A stretch of DNA of 64,000 bases from positions 5,776,621 to 5,840,620 of the forward strand of contig NZ_AP018207.1 of assembly GCF_002367995.1 (NCBI RefSeq), in the 5' to 3' direction. The notes under the pieces are model-generated. The model worked only from the letters and a program-made list of their open reading frames with translations. It ran no database searches and was not told the DNA's origin. Shown piece by piece: positions 25,931-35,083 of the stretch. Position numbers and translations under genes: made by a program. Source of the stretch: Calothrix brevissima NIES-22. Lineage in GTDB: Bacteria; Cyanobacteriota; Cyanobacteriia; Cyanobacteriales; Nostocaceae. Within the stretch, counting starts at the first letter, position 1; each line of letters begins with the position of its first letter.

Positions 25931-28900
25931 TTACGAATTACGAATTATATCTGTGCCTTGCAACCGCAAAAAATGCACCCCTCCTGATGCATCGCCAGCA
26001 ACAACTCTCATCCCATCGGGTGCAACAGCACAGCAATATATTCCCCCATCCCCGATGAAACTGACAATTACTTCCTCAGTTTGCCAATTCCAGACTTTGA
26101 GGGTGTTGTCCCAAGAACCAGAAATCGCGTATTTGCCATCTGGAGTCAGAGCAACTGCATATACATAGGAACTATGGCTCGCTAAGGTACTCAGTTCTTG
26201 TCCAGTTTGCCAATTCCAGACTTTGAGGGTGTTGTCATCTGAACTAGAAATCGCGTATTTGCCATCAGCACTCAGAGCAACTGCATTTACTCTAGAACTA
26301 TGACCCGTTAAGGTACGCAGTTCTTGTCCTGTTTGCCAATTCCAGACTTTGAGGGTTTTGTCATCGGAACCAGAAATCACGTATTTGCCATCAGCACTCA
26401 GGGTAACTGCATTTACTCCAGAACTATGACCCGCTAAGGTACGCAGTTCTTGTCCTGTTTGCCAATTCCAGACTTTGAGGGTTTTGTCATCGGAACCAGA
26501 AATCGTGTATTTGCCATCAGCACTCAGGGCAACTGCATTTACTCTAGAACTATGACCCGCTAAGGTACGCAGTTCTTGTCCAGTTTGCCAATTCCAGACT
26601 TTGAGGGTTTTGTCCCAAGAACCAGAAATCACGTACTTGCCATCAGCACTCAAGGAAACTGCATTTACCGAGTCACTATGACCCACTAAGGTACGCAGTT
26701 CTTGTCCTGTTTGCCAATTCCAGACTTTGAGGGTGTTGTCCCAAGAACCAGAAATCACGTACTTGCCATCAGGAGTCAGAACAACTGCTCTTACCCAGTG
26801 ACTATGACCTTTTAGGGTACGTAGTTGTTGCCCAGTTTGCCAATCCCAGACTTTGAGGGTGTAGTCACCGGAACCAGAAATCACGTATTTGCCATCAGCA
26901 CTCAGGGCAACTGCATTTACCCAGAAACTATGACCCGCTAAGGTACGCAGTTCTTGTCCAGTTTGCCAATTCCAGACTTTGAGGGTGTATTCATCGGAAC
27001 CAGAAATCACGTATTTGCCATCAGCACTCAGGGCAACTGCATTTACATAAGAACTATGACCCGCTAAGGTACGCAGTTCTTGTCCAGTTTGCCAATTCCA
27101 GACTTTGAGGGTTTTGTCATTGGAACCAGAAATCGCGTATTTGCCATCTGGAGTCAGGGCAACTGCTTTTACCCAGCCACTATGACCCGCTAAGGTACGC
27201 AGTTCTTGTCCAGTTTGCCAATTCCAGACTTTGAGGGTGTAGTCATCGGAACCAGAAATCACGTATTTGCCATCAGCACTCAGGGCAACTGCATATACAT
27301 AAGAACTATGACCCGCTAAGGTACGCAGTTCTTGTCCTGTTTGCCAATTCCAGACTTTAAGGGTGTTGTCAGAAGAACCAGAAATTACGTATTTGCCATC
27401 AGGAGTCAGGGCAACTGCTTTTACCCAGCCACTATGACCCGCTAAGGTACGCAGTTCTTCCCCTGTTTGCCAATTCCAGACTTTGAGGGTTTTGTCATTG
27501 GAACCAGAAATCGCGTATTTGCCATCAGGAGTCAGGGCAACTGCATTTACCAAGTTACTATGACCTTCGAGAGTCCGCAGTAGTTCGCCAGTTTTCCAAT
27601 TCCAGACTTTGAGGGTGGTGTCATGGGAACCAGAAATCGCGTATTTGCCATCAGAAGTCAGGGCGAGTGCATTTACCGAATCACTATGACCCACTAAGGT
27701 ACGTACTAAGGAACCGCCAGGTGAAGTTAAACTTGCTGTTTGGGGAAGCAAGCAAGGCGTTTTACATTGCTGCACCTGCATTAACAATCTTTGAATTTCT
27801 GAACTTTCAAAATCCAGTAATCGCCCTAATAATTGCCCCGCCAATTGCTGTTTATCCTCATTTAAAATATGTGCCGACAGCCTCAACGCACCTTGAATTA
27901 ACTGTAAATTCTCATCTTGGGGCAAAAAATCATAATCTGCTAGCAAAGCATTAATATTGATGTTCTCCAACTTCCCCTGCAACCAGCGAAAATCACCCAG
28001 CAGTTGTTTTAATTCTCCATCCCTTCCCCCAGCCAGCAAGTGATAGGCTAAATTCTGCAAAATATAACCGTCATTTTCTAAACTATGCCAGCCTTCGGGG
28101 TATTTTTCGCTGTAAGCATTTAACAGGCGATTGTGTAAAACCTTTATCCCCTCACTTTCGGTTGCTAAAGTCTTGTACTGCTTTCTCACATAATCAAACT
28201 GCAAGTCATGCAACCGCAAATTTCCCGCTTCATCCCGCAAAGCCAGAGATTTACTCACCAATTCATCAATAACATCTTGGCTCTCATACTCATCTAACCC
28301 CAAGGGTTGCCAAAAAGTCTGCAAAACTGCTTCGGGTATGGGTGTATCTTCAGGAAATACCGCAAAATCTAAATATCGCTGTTGGCAATTCTCATCCAAA
28401 GCCGCCACACTTACAGCAATAGCCTTGAGTAAATCGGGATAAGGATAATCGGGAAACTGTTGTTTAATTTTCTCTAAATCAGCACTCCGCAGTTTTTCTA
28501 AAATATTCTGCCAGCGATTTGCAGGTTTCCCCCGCATCATCGCCCCAACCATCGCCAATGCTAAAGGCAAATACCCACATTCTCGCGCTACCTGCAAAAT
28601 TAACCCCACCCCGGCTGCGCCACCCCTCCCCGCAAGCGAGGAGGGGTAAGAGGAAATATCTGTTTCTCGGCTAGTTGGGAAAGAAGATTGAGAGATACCA
28701 ATATTATCTTTCCCTCTCCCAGTTTGCACAGCAGAATCCGCAACATTCTCTGTCCCCCTCCCTGCTTGCGGGGAGGGGTTAGGGGTGGGGTACATTATCT
28801 CCGGTTGATTTGCCCAATCTGCCAACAGTTCTAACGCCTGTTGTTCAGCTAAAATTGCCAGCTGATATTCTTCCCCTCCCAACCCCGTGACTATCGCCCC

Positions 28901-29260
28901 ATCACGGGTAGTAATTAACATCTGACAGCGTTCCCCCAACACATCAAACGGTGTCGCATCATCCAAACGCCAGATATCATCCAAAATCAGCAAGCAAGCT
29001 TTCTCGGCAAACAACTCCCGTAACCGCGCTTTCGCCAATCCCACCTCAGTAAATGCCGCTTGCTTCTCACCCAACGCCGAAGCAAGATAGGATTGCCAAG
29101 TTAAAATCTGTGGCGTTTGTCCAAATGTTACCCACAATACCCCATCAGGAAACGCTTTTCTCACTTCTTCATCCCGCGCTAAGGCTGTAGCTAAGACAGT
29201 TTTACCAATTCCGCCCATTCCTTGCACACCCACACGGCGACTTTTGCTTGTAATACCCAC
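25931..29260 (-). CDS. NB-ARC/WD40 STAND protein (NLR-like)
   Basis: The protein has 1109 residues from the GTG at 29260, but the frame stays open to 29398 and that extra part reads like a genuine linker (VPELPPHFLPRPEELAPLK). The NB-ARC domain has P-loop GMGGIGKT (about 14-21), kinase-2 LLILDDIW and the GLPL-type motif GYLPLAL, with a 63-codon repeat-derived insertion just before it (28603-28791). A winged-helix region follows. Then come thirteen near-identical WD40 repeats plus a weaker last one, enough for two seven-bladed propellers. The family oligomerises after ligand binding to switch on an effector. Here the CHAT protease domain is in the preceding frame. The stop codon lies inside a 7-bp tandem repeat (25917-25946). 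Confidence 0.88.
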   Translation of the reverse strand: MGITSKSRRVGVQGMGGIGKTVLATALARDEEVRKAFPDGVLWVTFGQTPQILTWQSYLASALGEKQAAFTEVGLAKARLRELFAEKACLLILDDIWRLDDATPFDVLGERCQMLITTRDGAIVTGLGGEEYQLAILAEQQALELLADWANQPEIMYPTPNPSPQAGRGTENVADSAVQTGRGKDNIGISQSSFPTSRETDISSYPSSLAGRGGAAGVGLILQVARECGYLPLALAMVGAMMRGKPANRWQNILEKLRSADLEKIKQQFPDYPYPDLLKAIAVSVAALDENCQQRYLDFAVFPEDTPIPEAVLQTFWQPLGLDEYESQDVIDELVSKSLALRDEAGNLRLHDLQFDYVRKQYKTLATESEGIKVLHNRLLNAYSEKYPEGWHSLENDGYILQNLAYHLLAGGRDGELKQLLGDFRWLQGKLENININALLADYDFLPQDENLQLIQGALRLSAHILNEDKQQLAGQLLGRLLDFESSEIQRLLMQVQQCKTPCLLPQTASLTSPGGSLVRTLVGHSDSVNALALTSDGKYAISGSHDTTLKVWNWKTGELLRTLEGHSNLVNAVALTPDGKYAISGSNDKTLKVWNWQTGEELRTLAGHSGWVKAVALTPDGKYVISGSSDNTLKVWNWQTGQELRTLAGHSSYVYAVALSADGKYVISGSDDYTLKVWNWQTGQELRTLAGHSGWVKAVALTPDGKYAISGSNDKTLKVWNWQTGQELRTLAGHSSYVNAVALSADGKYVISGSDEYTLKVWNWQTGQELRTLAGHSFWVNAVALSADGKYVISGSGDYTLKVWDWQTGQQLRTLKGHSHWVRAVVLTPDGKYVISGSWDNTLKVWNWQTGQELRTLVGHSDSVNAVSLSADGKYVISGSWDKTLKVWNWQTGQELRTLAGHSSRVNAVALSADGKYTISGSDDKTLKVWNWQTGQELRTLAGHSSGVNAVTLSADGKYVISGSDDKTLKVWNWQTGQELRTLTGHSSRVNAVALSADGKYAISSSDDNTLKVWNWQTGQELSTLASHSSYVYAVALTPDGKYAISGSWDNTLKVWNWQTEEVIVSFIGDGGIYCCAVAPDGMRVVAGDASGGVHFLRLQGTDIIRNS
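28603..28791. mobile_element. 189-bp inverted-repeat element inside NB-ARC gene
   Basis: The ends ACCCCACCCC (28603-28612) and GGGGTGGGGT (28782-28791) are exact inverted repeats, and inner segments CCCCTCCCCGCAAGC / CTTGCGGGGAGGGG extend the symmetry. The length is a multiple of three without stops, so it adds 63 residues in frame (TPNPSPQAGRG ... PSSLAGRG). It has MITE-like or palindromic repeat features; a target duplication is not clear. Confidence 0.65.
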
Positions 29261-29382
29261 AGGTTGCTTTGTTGAAGATAATACTTTCTGTTTTAAGGGT
29301 GCAAGTTCTTCAGGACGGGGTAAAAAGTGCGGTGGTAACTCTGGAACGTTGGTAAGATTGCCTAAAGGTTGGTGAAGGGGGG

Positions 29383-29976
29383 TTAAATGGGTTTTTTTTT
29401 AAGTTCAGGAATCAACTCACCAGGGACACCAGCTAACTGTATTGCATTTCGCGCCAAATCAAAAGCAAACTCTACAGGCGAATCTCCATCATATTCGGGA
29501 TTGTAACCGAGAAGTCCATCGTAAAAACCGACAACAAACTCAATCGCGGCTTTATCCTCGATTTGATCGTTCATTCCAATCACATAATTAATGTGTTGGT
29601 AAATAGCCTCAGCTTGAACTTCCGAGTAACAAGCATTCAACAGCACACATTCTACTTGTTTAGAAAACTGTCCAAACAACCCAGCTAATGCTTCACCCGT
29701 AACTAGCTGTTCTTTTCCCGTTTCATCCTCAAAAGCTAGTCCTTGTTCTTTTGCACCATGCCCAGAGAAGTGGATAATATTCGGGCGATAATCCAAAATA
29801 GCGCGGCGAATATCCCTCGGACGAACTGCTAAATCATAGCGTAAGTCAAAGTTCTCCCGATTTGGCGATAGTCGCAAGCCTTCCTTGATATCACGCAATT
29901 CTTGATCGAGGCGCAAGCGTAATGTATTGCTGGGATTTGCAGCTAATATCAGGATTTTCTTCTGTTTAACAGTCAT
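29383..29976 (-). CDS. CHAT (caspase-like) domain protein, frameshifted from NB-ARC gene
   Basis: The protein has 197 residues forming one CHAT/metacaspase-like domain: ILILAANPSNTLRLRLDQE start, catalytic His in IIHFSGHG and catalytic Cys in VLLNACYSEVQA. It ends at GELIPELKKKPI just after an A9 tract. A -1 shift (or one added A in the mRNA) at the tract continues directly into the NB-ARC/WD40 frame, so the pair is probably one CHAT-NB-ARC-WD40 protein of about 1350 residues that is split, recoded or miscalled. The domain would be the death or defence effector of the locus. Confidence 0.85.
   Translation of the reverse strand: MTVKQKKILILAANPSNTLRLRLDQELRDIKEGLRLSPNRENFDLRYDLAVRPRDIRRAILDYRPNIIHFSGHGAKEQGLAFEDETGKEQLVTGEALAGLFGQFSKQVECVLLNACYSEVQAEAIYQHINYVIGMNDQIEDKAAIEFVVGFYDGLLGYNPEYDGDSPVEFAFDLARNAIQLAGVPGELIPELKKKPI
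29392..29400 (-). other. A9 homopolymer at CHAT/NB-ARC frame junction
   Basis: Nine A residues on the minus strand (context CTT-A9-CCC) lie where the CHAT frame must change to the NB-ARC frame. Such tracts allow transcriptional slippage or -1 ribosomal slippage, and are also prone to sequencing error. A tract of ten A would fuse the two frames. Confidence 0.7.
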
Positions 29977-30365
29977 TGCCTGCGTTGGGATGTGCTGTTT
30001 TTAAGTATACATGATGGGCATGGGGCATGGGGCATGGGGCATTGGGCATGGGGAAGAGGATTCTTGGCTGTCTTCTTTGCGTCTTTGCGCCTACCCTGCG
30101 GGAACGACTCCGTCGAATGCGTGAGAAAAAACAAATTGCAGAGAACGCATTTGGTGAATGGTAGGTTTTATCCCTGAATACAGATACAAACAGTTCTCTC
30201 GCATACCCGATATACCGCCCGCAGGCTAGAAGCCTGGGGCTAACGTTACAAAGCCAGCTTCGCAGGCTGGAATTTGTTTAGCCTGCGAAGGCAGGCTTTG
30301 TTCAATTAGCCGCACCCTTCTAGGGTGACGGCGGGATTGCGGGATGGGTGAGAGTTCAAGAGTTT
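29977..30365. repeat. Repeat-filled intergenic region
   Basis: GGGCATGGGGCATGGG heptamers (30013-30052) are followed by a sequence of the GCGTCTTTGCG type, then an element at 30215-30335 rich in GCAGGCT / AGCCTGC inverse copies (GCCTGCGAAGGCAGGCT). No gene is seen; the short ORF at 29992-30177 is repeat-derived. Confidence 0.65.
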
Positions 30366-32573
30366 TTACTCTGGTTTACCAATCAATTCCCTAAACGCCG
30401 GCTCATTTGCAATATCATCAAAATCAATATCTGTCGCTGCTTCTTCCTGATATCGCGGATTCAAGTTAATCGCTTGCTGGAGATTTTCTACAGCTAAATC
30501 CAGTTGTTTTTGCAGTGCATAACAGGCGGCTTTATTATACAAAGCAACTGCATAATCTGGTTTGAGTGCTAATGCTTTGTCAAAAGACGCGATCGCTTCG
30601 TCATCTCTTCCCAACCTTACCAAGCTATAGCCGCGTTTATCCCAAGCTTTCGGGGATGGTTTAATTTCAATGGCTTTGTCAAAAGATGCGATCGCTTCGT
30701 CGTATTCTTCCAATTCAATCAACGCCAAACCGCGATTCATCCATGCTACAGCGTCATCGGGTTTAACTTTTGTGGCTTGATTAAATGATACAAAAGCCTG
30801 TTGATGTTTGCGTAAATACCCCAAAGCCACACCGCGATCGCACCATGCTTGATGATCGTTGGGATTAATTTTCAATGCTTTATCATAGGATGCGATCGCG
30901 TCTTGGTAGCGTTTCAACCTAGCGAGAGTTAAACCTTGCTTAAACCAAGCTGCGGCGTTATCTGGCTGAGTTTCCACTGCTTGATTGTAAAGTGCGATCG
31001 CTTCTAAATACCGTTTTTCCCCAAACAGCACATCTCCCCTTGTCAGATATTCATCGTCAGCGACGCTAACCTCTACCTCTTCTTTGATAGATGAGGTTTC
31101 TGGCTTGGGAGATTGTAGCGGTTCTGGTTTTTTCGCCTCAATTTCAATTACTGCTGGCTGTTTAATTTCCGTCAATTCCTCTAAAATAGAATCCTTGCGT
31201 TGTTGTGCATCAAATTGCAATTCCGAAAGCTGCGAGACAAATTCTGTTTCTAATCTTTCCAGCTTTTCTAAAATCAGAATTTTCTGCTGTTGTGCATTTA
31301 CCTGTAATTCTGAAAACTGCGAAGTAAATTCCGAACCAGATTTTTCTAAAGTCTCAATAATTAAATCTTTCTGTCTTTGCACATCTTCCAGTAACTCAGC
31401 CAAGTTACTAGTAAATTCTGCTTGTAATTTTTGTAAATCAGCAAAAATCCGCTCTTTTTGCTGTTGACTATTAGCTTGTAATTCTGTTAATTGCGTTCTC
31501 AAGCTATTTTCTAATTCAGCAATATTCGCCAAACTTGCATCTTTTCGCTGTGTAACTTCTGCTTGTAACTCAGATATTTTATTCGCCGCTTCTATTTTCA
31601 AAGCATTTTCTAATTCAGAAATATTTACCAAACTTGCATCTTTCTGCTGTCCAACCTCTACTTGCGACTCTGATATTTTATTCGCCGCTTCTGTTGCTAA
31701 ACTCGTAATTTTCTCAACGGCTATATCTTTTTCTTGCTGAGTATCAGCCTGTAACGCCGCTAAATTTCCTGTAAATTCCGCATGAGATGTATTTAAACTT
31801 GCTAATGTGCTATCTTTTTGCTGTTCTACTTTTAATAGTATTTCTGATAATTGCTGTGATAAATCAGATTCTATCTTGCTTAAATTTTCAATAGTAAAAT
31901 TACTTTGATTTTGGGCATTTGCAAGTAATTGCCCTAATTGACTTGCAAATTCCGTATCTATATTTTCTAATTTACCTTGAATAACTTTAACTTCCGCATC
32001 TAACTGATTTAAAATACTTGCTTGCTTCGCTGTAAAATCAGAATTAATCAAAGATAAATTTTCTTGCTCGCTTTTAATCTTCGCTTGCAGATTCTCAACC
32101 TCTTTCCCCAAATCTTGAGTAATCTTTTGCACCGCTTGAATTGCATTTTCAGCTTCTTGCTTCACTGCATTTAGCTGATTTTGCAAACTTTCCACCCCTT
32201 CTATCTGTGACATTGCCTTATTCACAACTTCGCGGATAATTAATCCACGCAATAGCCACAGTAAAACTATTGTGGCGATAGGAAACAAGCTTAATAATAC
32301 TATCCAGATATTCAAGGGCATGGTAGTCTGATTAAAATTACGCTGAACATCAGATTGGGTTGCATCTTGAATCCGCCGTTGCGCCAGCAATCCAGCCAAT
32401 TCTTCCCGTTCCTGATTTGATAATACCGGAGCAGGAGCCACACCAGACAATACAGCAGGTACAGTTTGCCCATTGATTTTACCAGGAGACAGCAGCAAAG
32501 GCGAAAACACGAGAACGCTCTGTAAAACTAAAGCGTAGACGGCTGGATGTTTGCTTTTCATATCCCTATCCAT
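30366..32573 (-). CDS. Membrane coiled-coil/TPR protein
   Basis: The protein has 735 residues. A signal-peptide-like N-terminus (ALVLQSVLVFSPLLL) precedes a transmembrane helix near residue 90 (WIVLLSLFPIATIVLLWLL). A long coiled coil (~130-480) contains repeated LQxxxQQQKDxI blocks, and at least five canonical TPRs (~515-710) end the protein, e.g. GEKRYLEAIALYNQAVETQPD. TPRs mediate protein binding; the partner is unknown. The next ATG (MKSKHP) four codons on is an alternative start. It lies beside the CHAT/NB-ARC locus on the same strand but 390 repeat-filled bases away, so it is likely a separate unit. Confidence 0.82.
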   Translation of the reverse strand: MDRDMKSKHPAVYALVLQSVLVFSPLLLSPGKINGQTVPAVLSGVAPAPVLSNQEREELAGLLAQRRIQDATQSDVQRNFNQTTMPLNIWIVLLSLFPIATIVLLWLLRGLIIREVVNKAMSQIEGVESLQNQLNAVKQEAENAIQAVQKITQDLGKEVENLQAKIKSEQENLSLINSDFTAKQASILNQLDAEVKVIQGKLENIDTEFASQLGQLLANAQNQSNFTIENLSKIESDLSQQLSEILLKVEQQKDSTLASLNTSHAEFTGNLAALQADTQQEKDIAVEKITSLATEAANKISESQVEVGQQKDASLVNISELENALKIEAANKISELQAEVTQRKDASLANIAELENSLRTQLTELQANSQQQKERIFADLQKLQAEFTSNLAELLEDVQRQKDLIIETLEKSGSEFTSQFSELQVNAQQQKILILEKLERLETEFVSQLSELQFDAQQRKDSILEELTEIKQPAVIEIEAKKPEPLQSPKPETSSIKEEVEVSVADDEYLTRGDVLFGEKRYLEAIALYNQAVETQPDNAAAWFKQGLTLARLKRYQDAIASYDKALKINPNDHQAWCDRGVALGYLRKHQQAFVSFNQATKVKPDDAVAWMNRGLALIELEEYDEAIASFDKAIEIKPSPKAWDKRGYSLVRLGRDDEAIASFDKALALKPDYAVALYNKAACYALQKQLDLAVENLQQAINLNPRYQEEAATDIDFDDIANEPAFRELIGKPE

Positions 32574-32909
32574 TAGTTAGTTTTGCAAGCGGCGTACCTT
32601 TTCCAATCTATAACAAATTATTAATACCAATATCTGTATTGAACGCAAAGGTGCGCTAAGGTTAACGCAAAGGTACGCAGAGTTTTTTTCAGTTTCCTAT
32701 CTTCCAAAATAATTAAGTACATATTCATATTAAATTGGTATAAGGCTTAACTCTCTCTCAATTATACCGCTCTCTTCCTTGGCGTCCTTGGCGTCTTCTC
32801 TGCGAGACGCTGCGCGAAGGCGGTTCATAATTCCTAAATCTCCACAAATAAACACTCTACGCTAAATTGAAAATGTAGAGTTGCTAATTAAATTTTTTTA
32901 ATTTCGCTT
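32574..32909. other. Intergenic region with two dispersed repeats
   Basis: A reverse copy of the CCTTTGCGT element (32639-32690) and an inverse copy of the CTTGGCGTCC array (32770-32826) occupy much of this stretch between divergent genes. Promoters for both neighbours should lie here; none is certain. Confidence 0.6.
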
Positions 32910-34313
32910 ATGGAAACACAATTTTCTTGGACTAAACAATGGTATCCCATTAGCCCATTAAGTTATCTCGATAGTAATAGTCCCAATCCCGTCACCCTAC
33001 TTGGTAAAAAACTAGTAATTTGGCAAGATAATCATCAACAATGGATCGTCATGGATGATTATTGTCCTCACAAACTAGCACAACTATCTTTAGGAAGAAT
33101 TAACGAAGATGGTACCTTAATGTGTAGACATCATGGATGGACTTTTAACAATGAAGGTCAATGCACTAATGTACCCATGTTAACAGGTAATGCCAAAGAA
33201 ATTGCTTGTAATAGTTTAAGGTCTCACGTTAAAACTTATCCTACACAAGTGTTGCAAGGTTTATTATGGATCTGGCCTGATGACAGCGCCACAGCCTTTG
33301 AAGATTGTAAATTAAAAAATCCAGCCACTATCCCAGAATGCGATCCAGATAAATCATTTATGGATTGGCATATGACAGAAGTTCCAGTAGGTTACACTGT
33401 CTCAGTTGAAAGTACTTTTGATCCTTCACATGCACAATATTTACATGAAGGAAGCGGTTATTATTCTCCCGAAACAGCAGTACCTATAAAAGAGTTTTCA
33501 TTAGTAGGTGAAATGTCTGCCGATGCAGGTTTTCATCTCAAACATTCTGGCTACAATATTCTCAATCAAGATATGGAAGCCACCAGGAATTTTACACCCC
33601 CTTGTGCCAATACCACAATTTACCGTTATACTAATGGTAAAAATCATATTTTTCAGTTGTATTTTGTACCTACCAAACCCGGACAATGTAGGCATATTGG
33701 TAAATTTATTATTGGAGGTAATACAGTTAAGAAAAAATCTTGGTTATCTTTACTGCCAAACTATTTGCAAATAGGATTACAGCATTTATTAAGCTATAAG
33801 ATAAGCGATCAAGATTTAACAGTCATGCACTCCCAAGAAATGATTGAAGCTTCTCTAAATAAAAAATGGCAGAAAGCATATTTTATGCCTTCTCCGGCTG
33901 ATTTAGGTATTGTCACTTTTAGAAAATGGCTCGATGAATTTGCTGGCGGTGCGCCTAGCTGGCAAGATAATATAGAAACCACTGTCAAAAATATCGATAA
34001 TGAACAACTTTATGACAGATGGCATAGACATACAAAATTTTGTCCTAATTGTCGCCGTTCTGTAATTTTACTCGACAAAGTCCAAGCAATTTTACAACGA
34101 ATTTCGGGATTATTAGCGCTGTTAACATTAGCGTTAATCATCATCAGTATACCCGCCAATTTTGCCCTATTCACCACAATTTTATCAATCATCAGTTTGC
34201 TAGGTTCATATTTTATTGATAACTTAAAACAACAATTTTTTACCAGCATTCCTCAAGGCGGTTTACCTATCATTAATGTTTACGCCGATCGCCCTAGTAA
34301 ATCTCTCTCATAA
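32910..34313 (+). CDS. Rieske non-heme iron oxygenase (PaO/Tic55 type)
   Basis: The protein has 467 residues. The Rieske [2Fe-2S] ligands are C52-x-H54 and C72-xx-H75 (YCPH ... CRHHGW). The mononuclear iron site is seen in FDPSHAQYLHEG (D171, H174, H179). A C-terminal CxxC (C378/C381, FCPNC) precedes two hydrophobic helices. This combination is that of the pheophorbide a oxygenase/Tic55/CAO-like family of plastids and cyanobacteria, which oxygenates chlorophyll-type or related ring substrates at membranes; the CxxC is a thioredoxin target in plants. The exact substrate here is unknown. Confidence 0.88.
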   Translation: METQFSWTKQWYPISPLSYLDSNSPNPVTLLGKKLVIWQDNHQQWIVMDDYCPHKLAQLSLGRINEDGTLMCRHHGWTFNNEGQCTNVPMLTGNAKEIACNSLRSHVKTYPTQVLQGLLWIWPDDSATAFEDCKLKNPATIPECDPDKSFMDWHMTEVPVGYTVSVESTFDPSHAQYLHEGSGYYSPETAVPIKEFSLVGEMSADAGFHLKHSGYNILNQDMEATRNFTPPCANTTIYRYTNGKNHIFQLYFVPTKPGQCRHIGKFIIGGNTVKKKSWLSLLPNYLQIGLQHLLSYKISDQDLTVMHSQEMIEASLNKKWQKAYFMPSPADLGIVTFRKWLDEFAGGAPSWQDNIETTVKNIDNEQLYDRWHRHTKFCPNCRRSVILLDKVQAILQRISGLLALLTLALIIISIPANFALFTTILSIISLLGSYFIDNLKQQFFTSIPQGGLPIINVYADRPSKSLS

Positions 34314-34414
34314 AAGAATATGATAGTATCTTAAATCTCTGTAACAAGCTCAAGACATTAGCGACCATCTAAGGCTAAATTATAAACAAAATTAGTCGAT
34401 ATGATGGAGCTATA

Positions 34415-34915
34415 ATGAATTATCAAAGACCTGTACTTATCCTAACCCAGACACAGCAAGCAAAAATGCTCAATTGGATTGCGATCGCGGGAATAGTTGC
34501 ATTGTTTGGTACAGCCATTCATGCTTGGTTTGCATTACCAGAGACTATACCCATCCATTTCGGCTTGGATGGTAAAGCTAACGGCTGGGGGAGTAAAAAC
34601 TTTCTCTGGCTGTTCCCTTTATTAAGTTTATTAATCTATGGGATGCTAACAGTTATCAGTCGCTATCCCCATACATTTAATTATTTAGTGCAAATTACAG
34701 AAGAAAATGCACTGTATCAATATCAAATTGCCTGCTCAATGTTAAATTGGTTGAAAACCGAAATGATTTGGTTATTTGCTTATATTGAGTGGCAAATATA
34801 TTATTTAGCCAATACAGAAACACCTCATTTAGGTATTTGGTTTTTACCTGTATCTTTAATTATTATTTTCGGAACGGTTGGATATTGGTTGTTTCAATCT
34901 TTTGTAGGGCATTAA
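34415..34915 (+). CDS. DUF1648 membrane protein
   Basis: The protein has 166 residues with four hydrophobic helices (about 20-40, 63-82, 112-132 and 140-162). The DUF1648 signature is ALPETIPIHFGLDGKANGWG near residues 41-60. DUF1648 occurs in SdpI-like immunity/signal proteins and in many membrane proteins of unknown role. A GGAG five bases before the ATG supports the start. It follows the Rieske gene on the same strand after 101 bp. Confidence 0.8.
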   Translation: MNYQRPVLILTQTQQAKMLNWIAIAGIVALFGTAIHAWFALPETIPIHFGLDGKANGWGSKNFLWLFPLLSLLIYGMLTVISRYPHTFNYLVQITEENALYQYQIACSMLNWLKTEMIWLFAYIEWQIYYLANTETPHLGIWFLPVSLIIIFGTVGYWLFQSFVGH

Positions 34916-35083
34916 TTAAGTATAGGTGTCATTTGTCATTGAATTTCCTTGTAATTGCGTCTTTCTACCCTTTGACTTGAAAGAGTTATTTCTCCCTTCC
35001 CTTTCATATATAGGCGTAGGTTGGGTTGAGGAACGTAGACGCGAAGCGGCTTCCCGCAGGATAACCCAACATTTTCGGCGCTG

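Noticed and set aside
29992..30177. 61-codon plus-strand ORF
   Set aside because: It consists of GGGCATGGGG heptamers and a dispersed repeat; no family resemblance.
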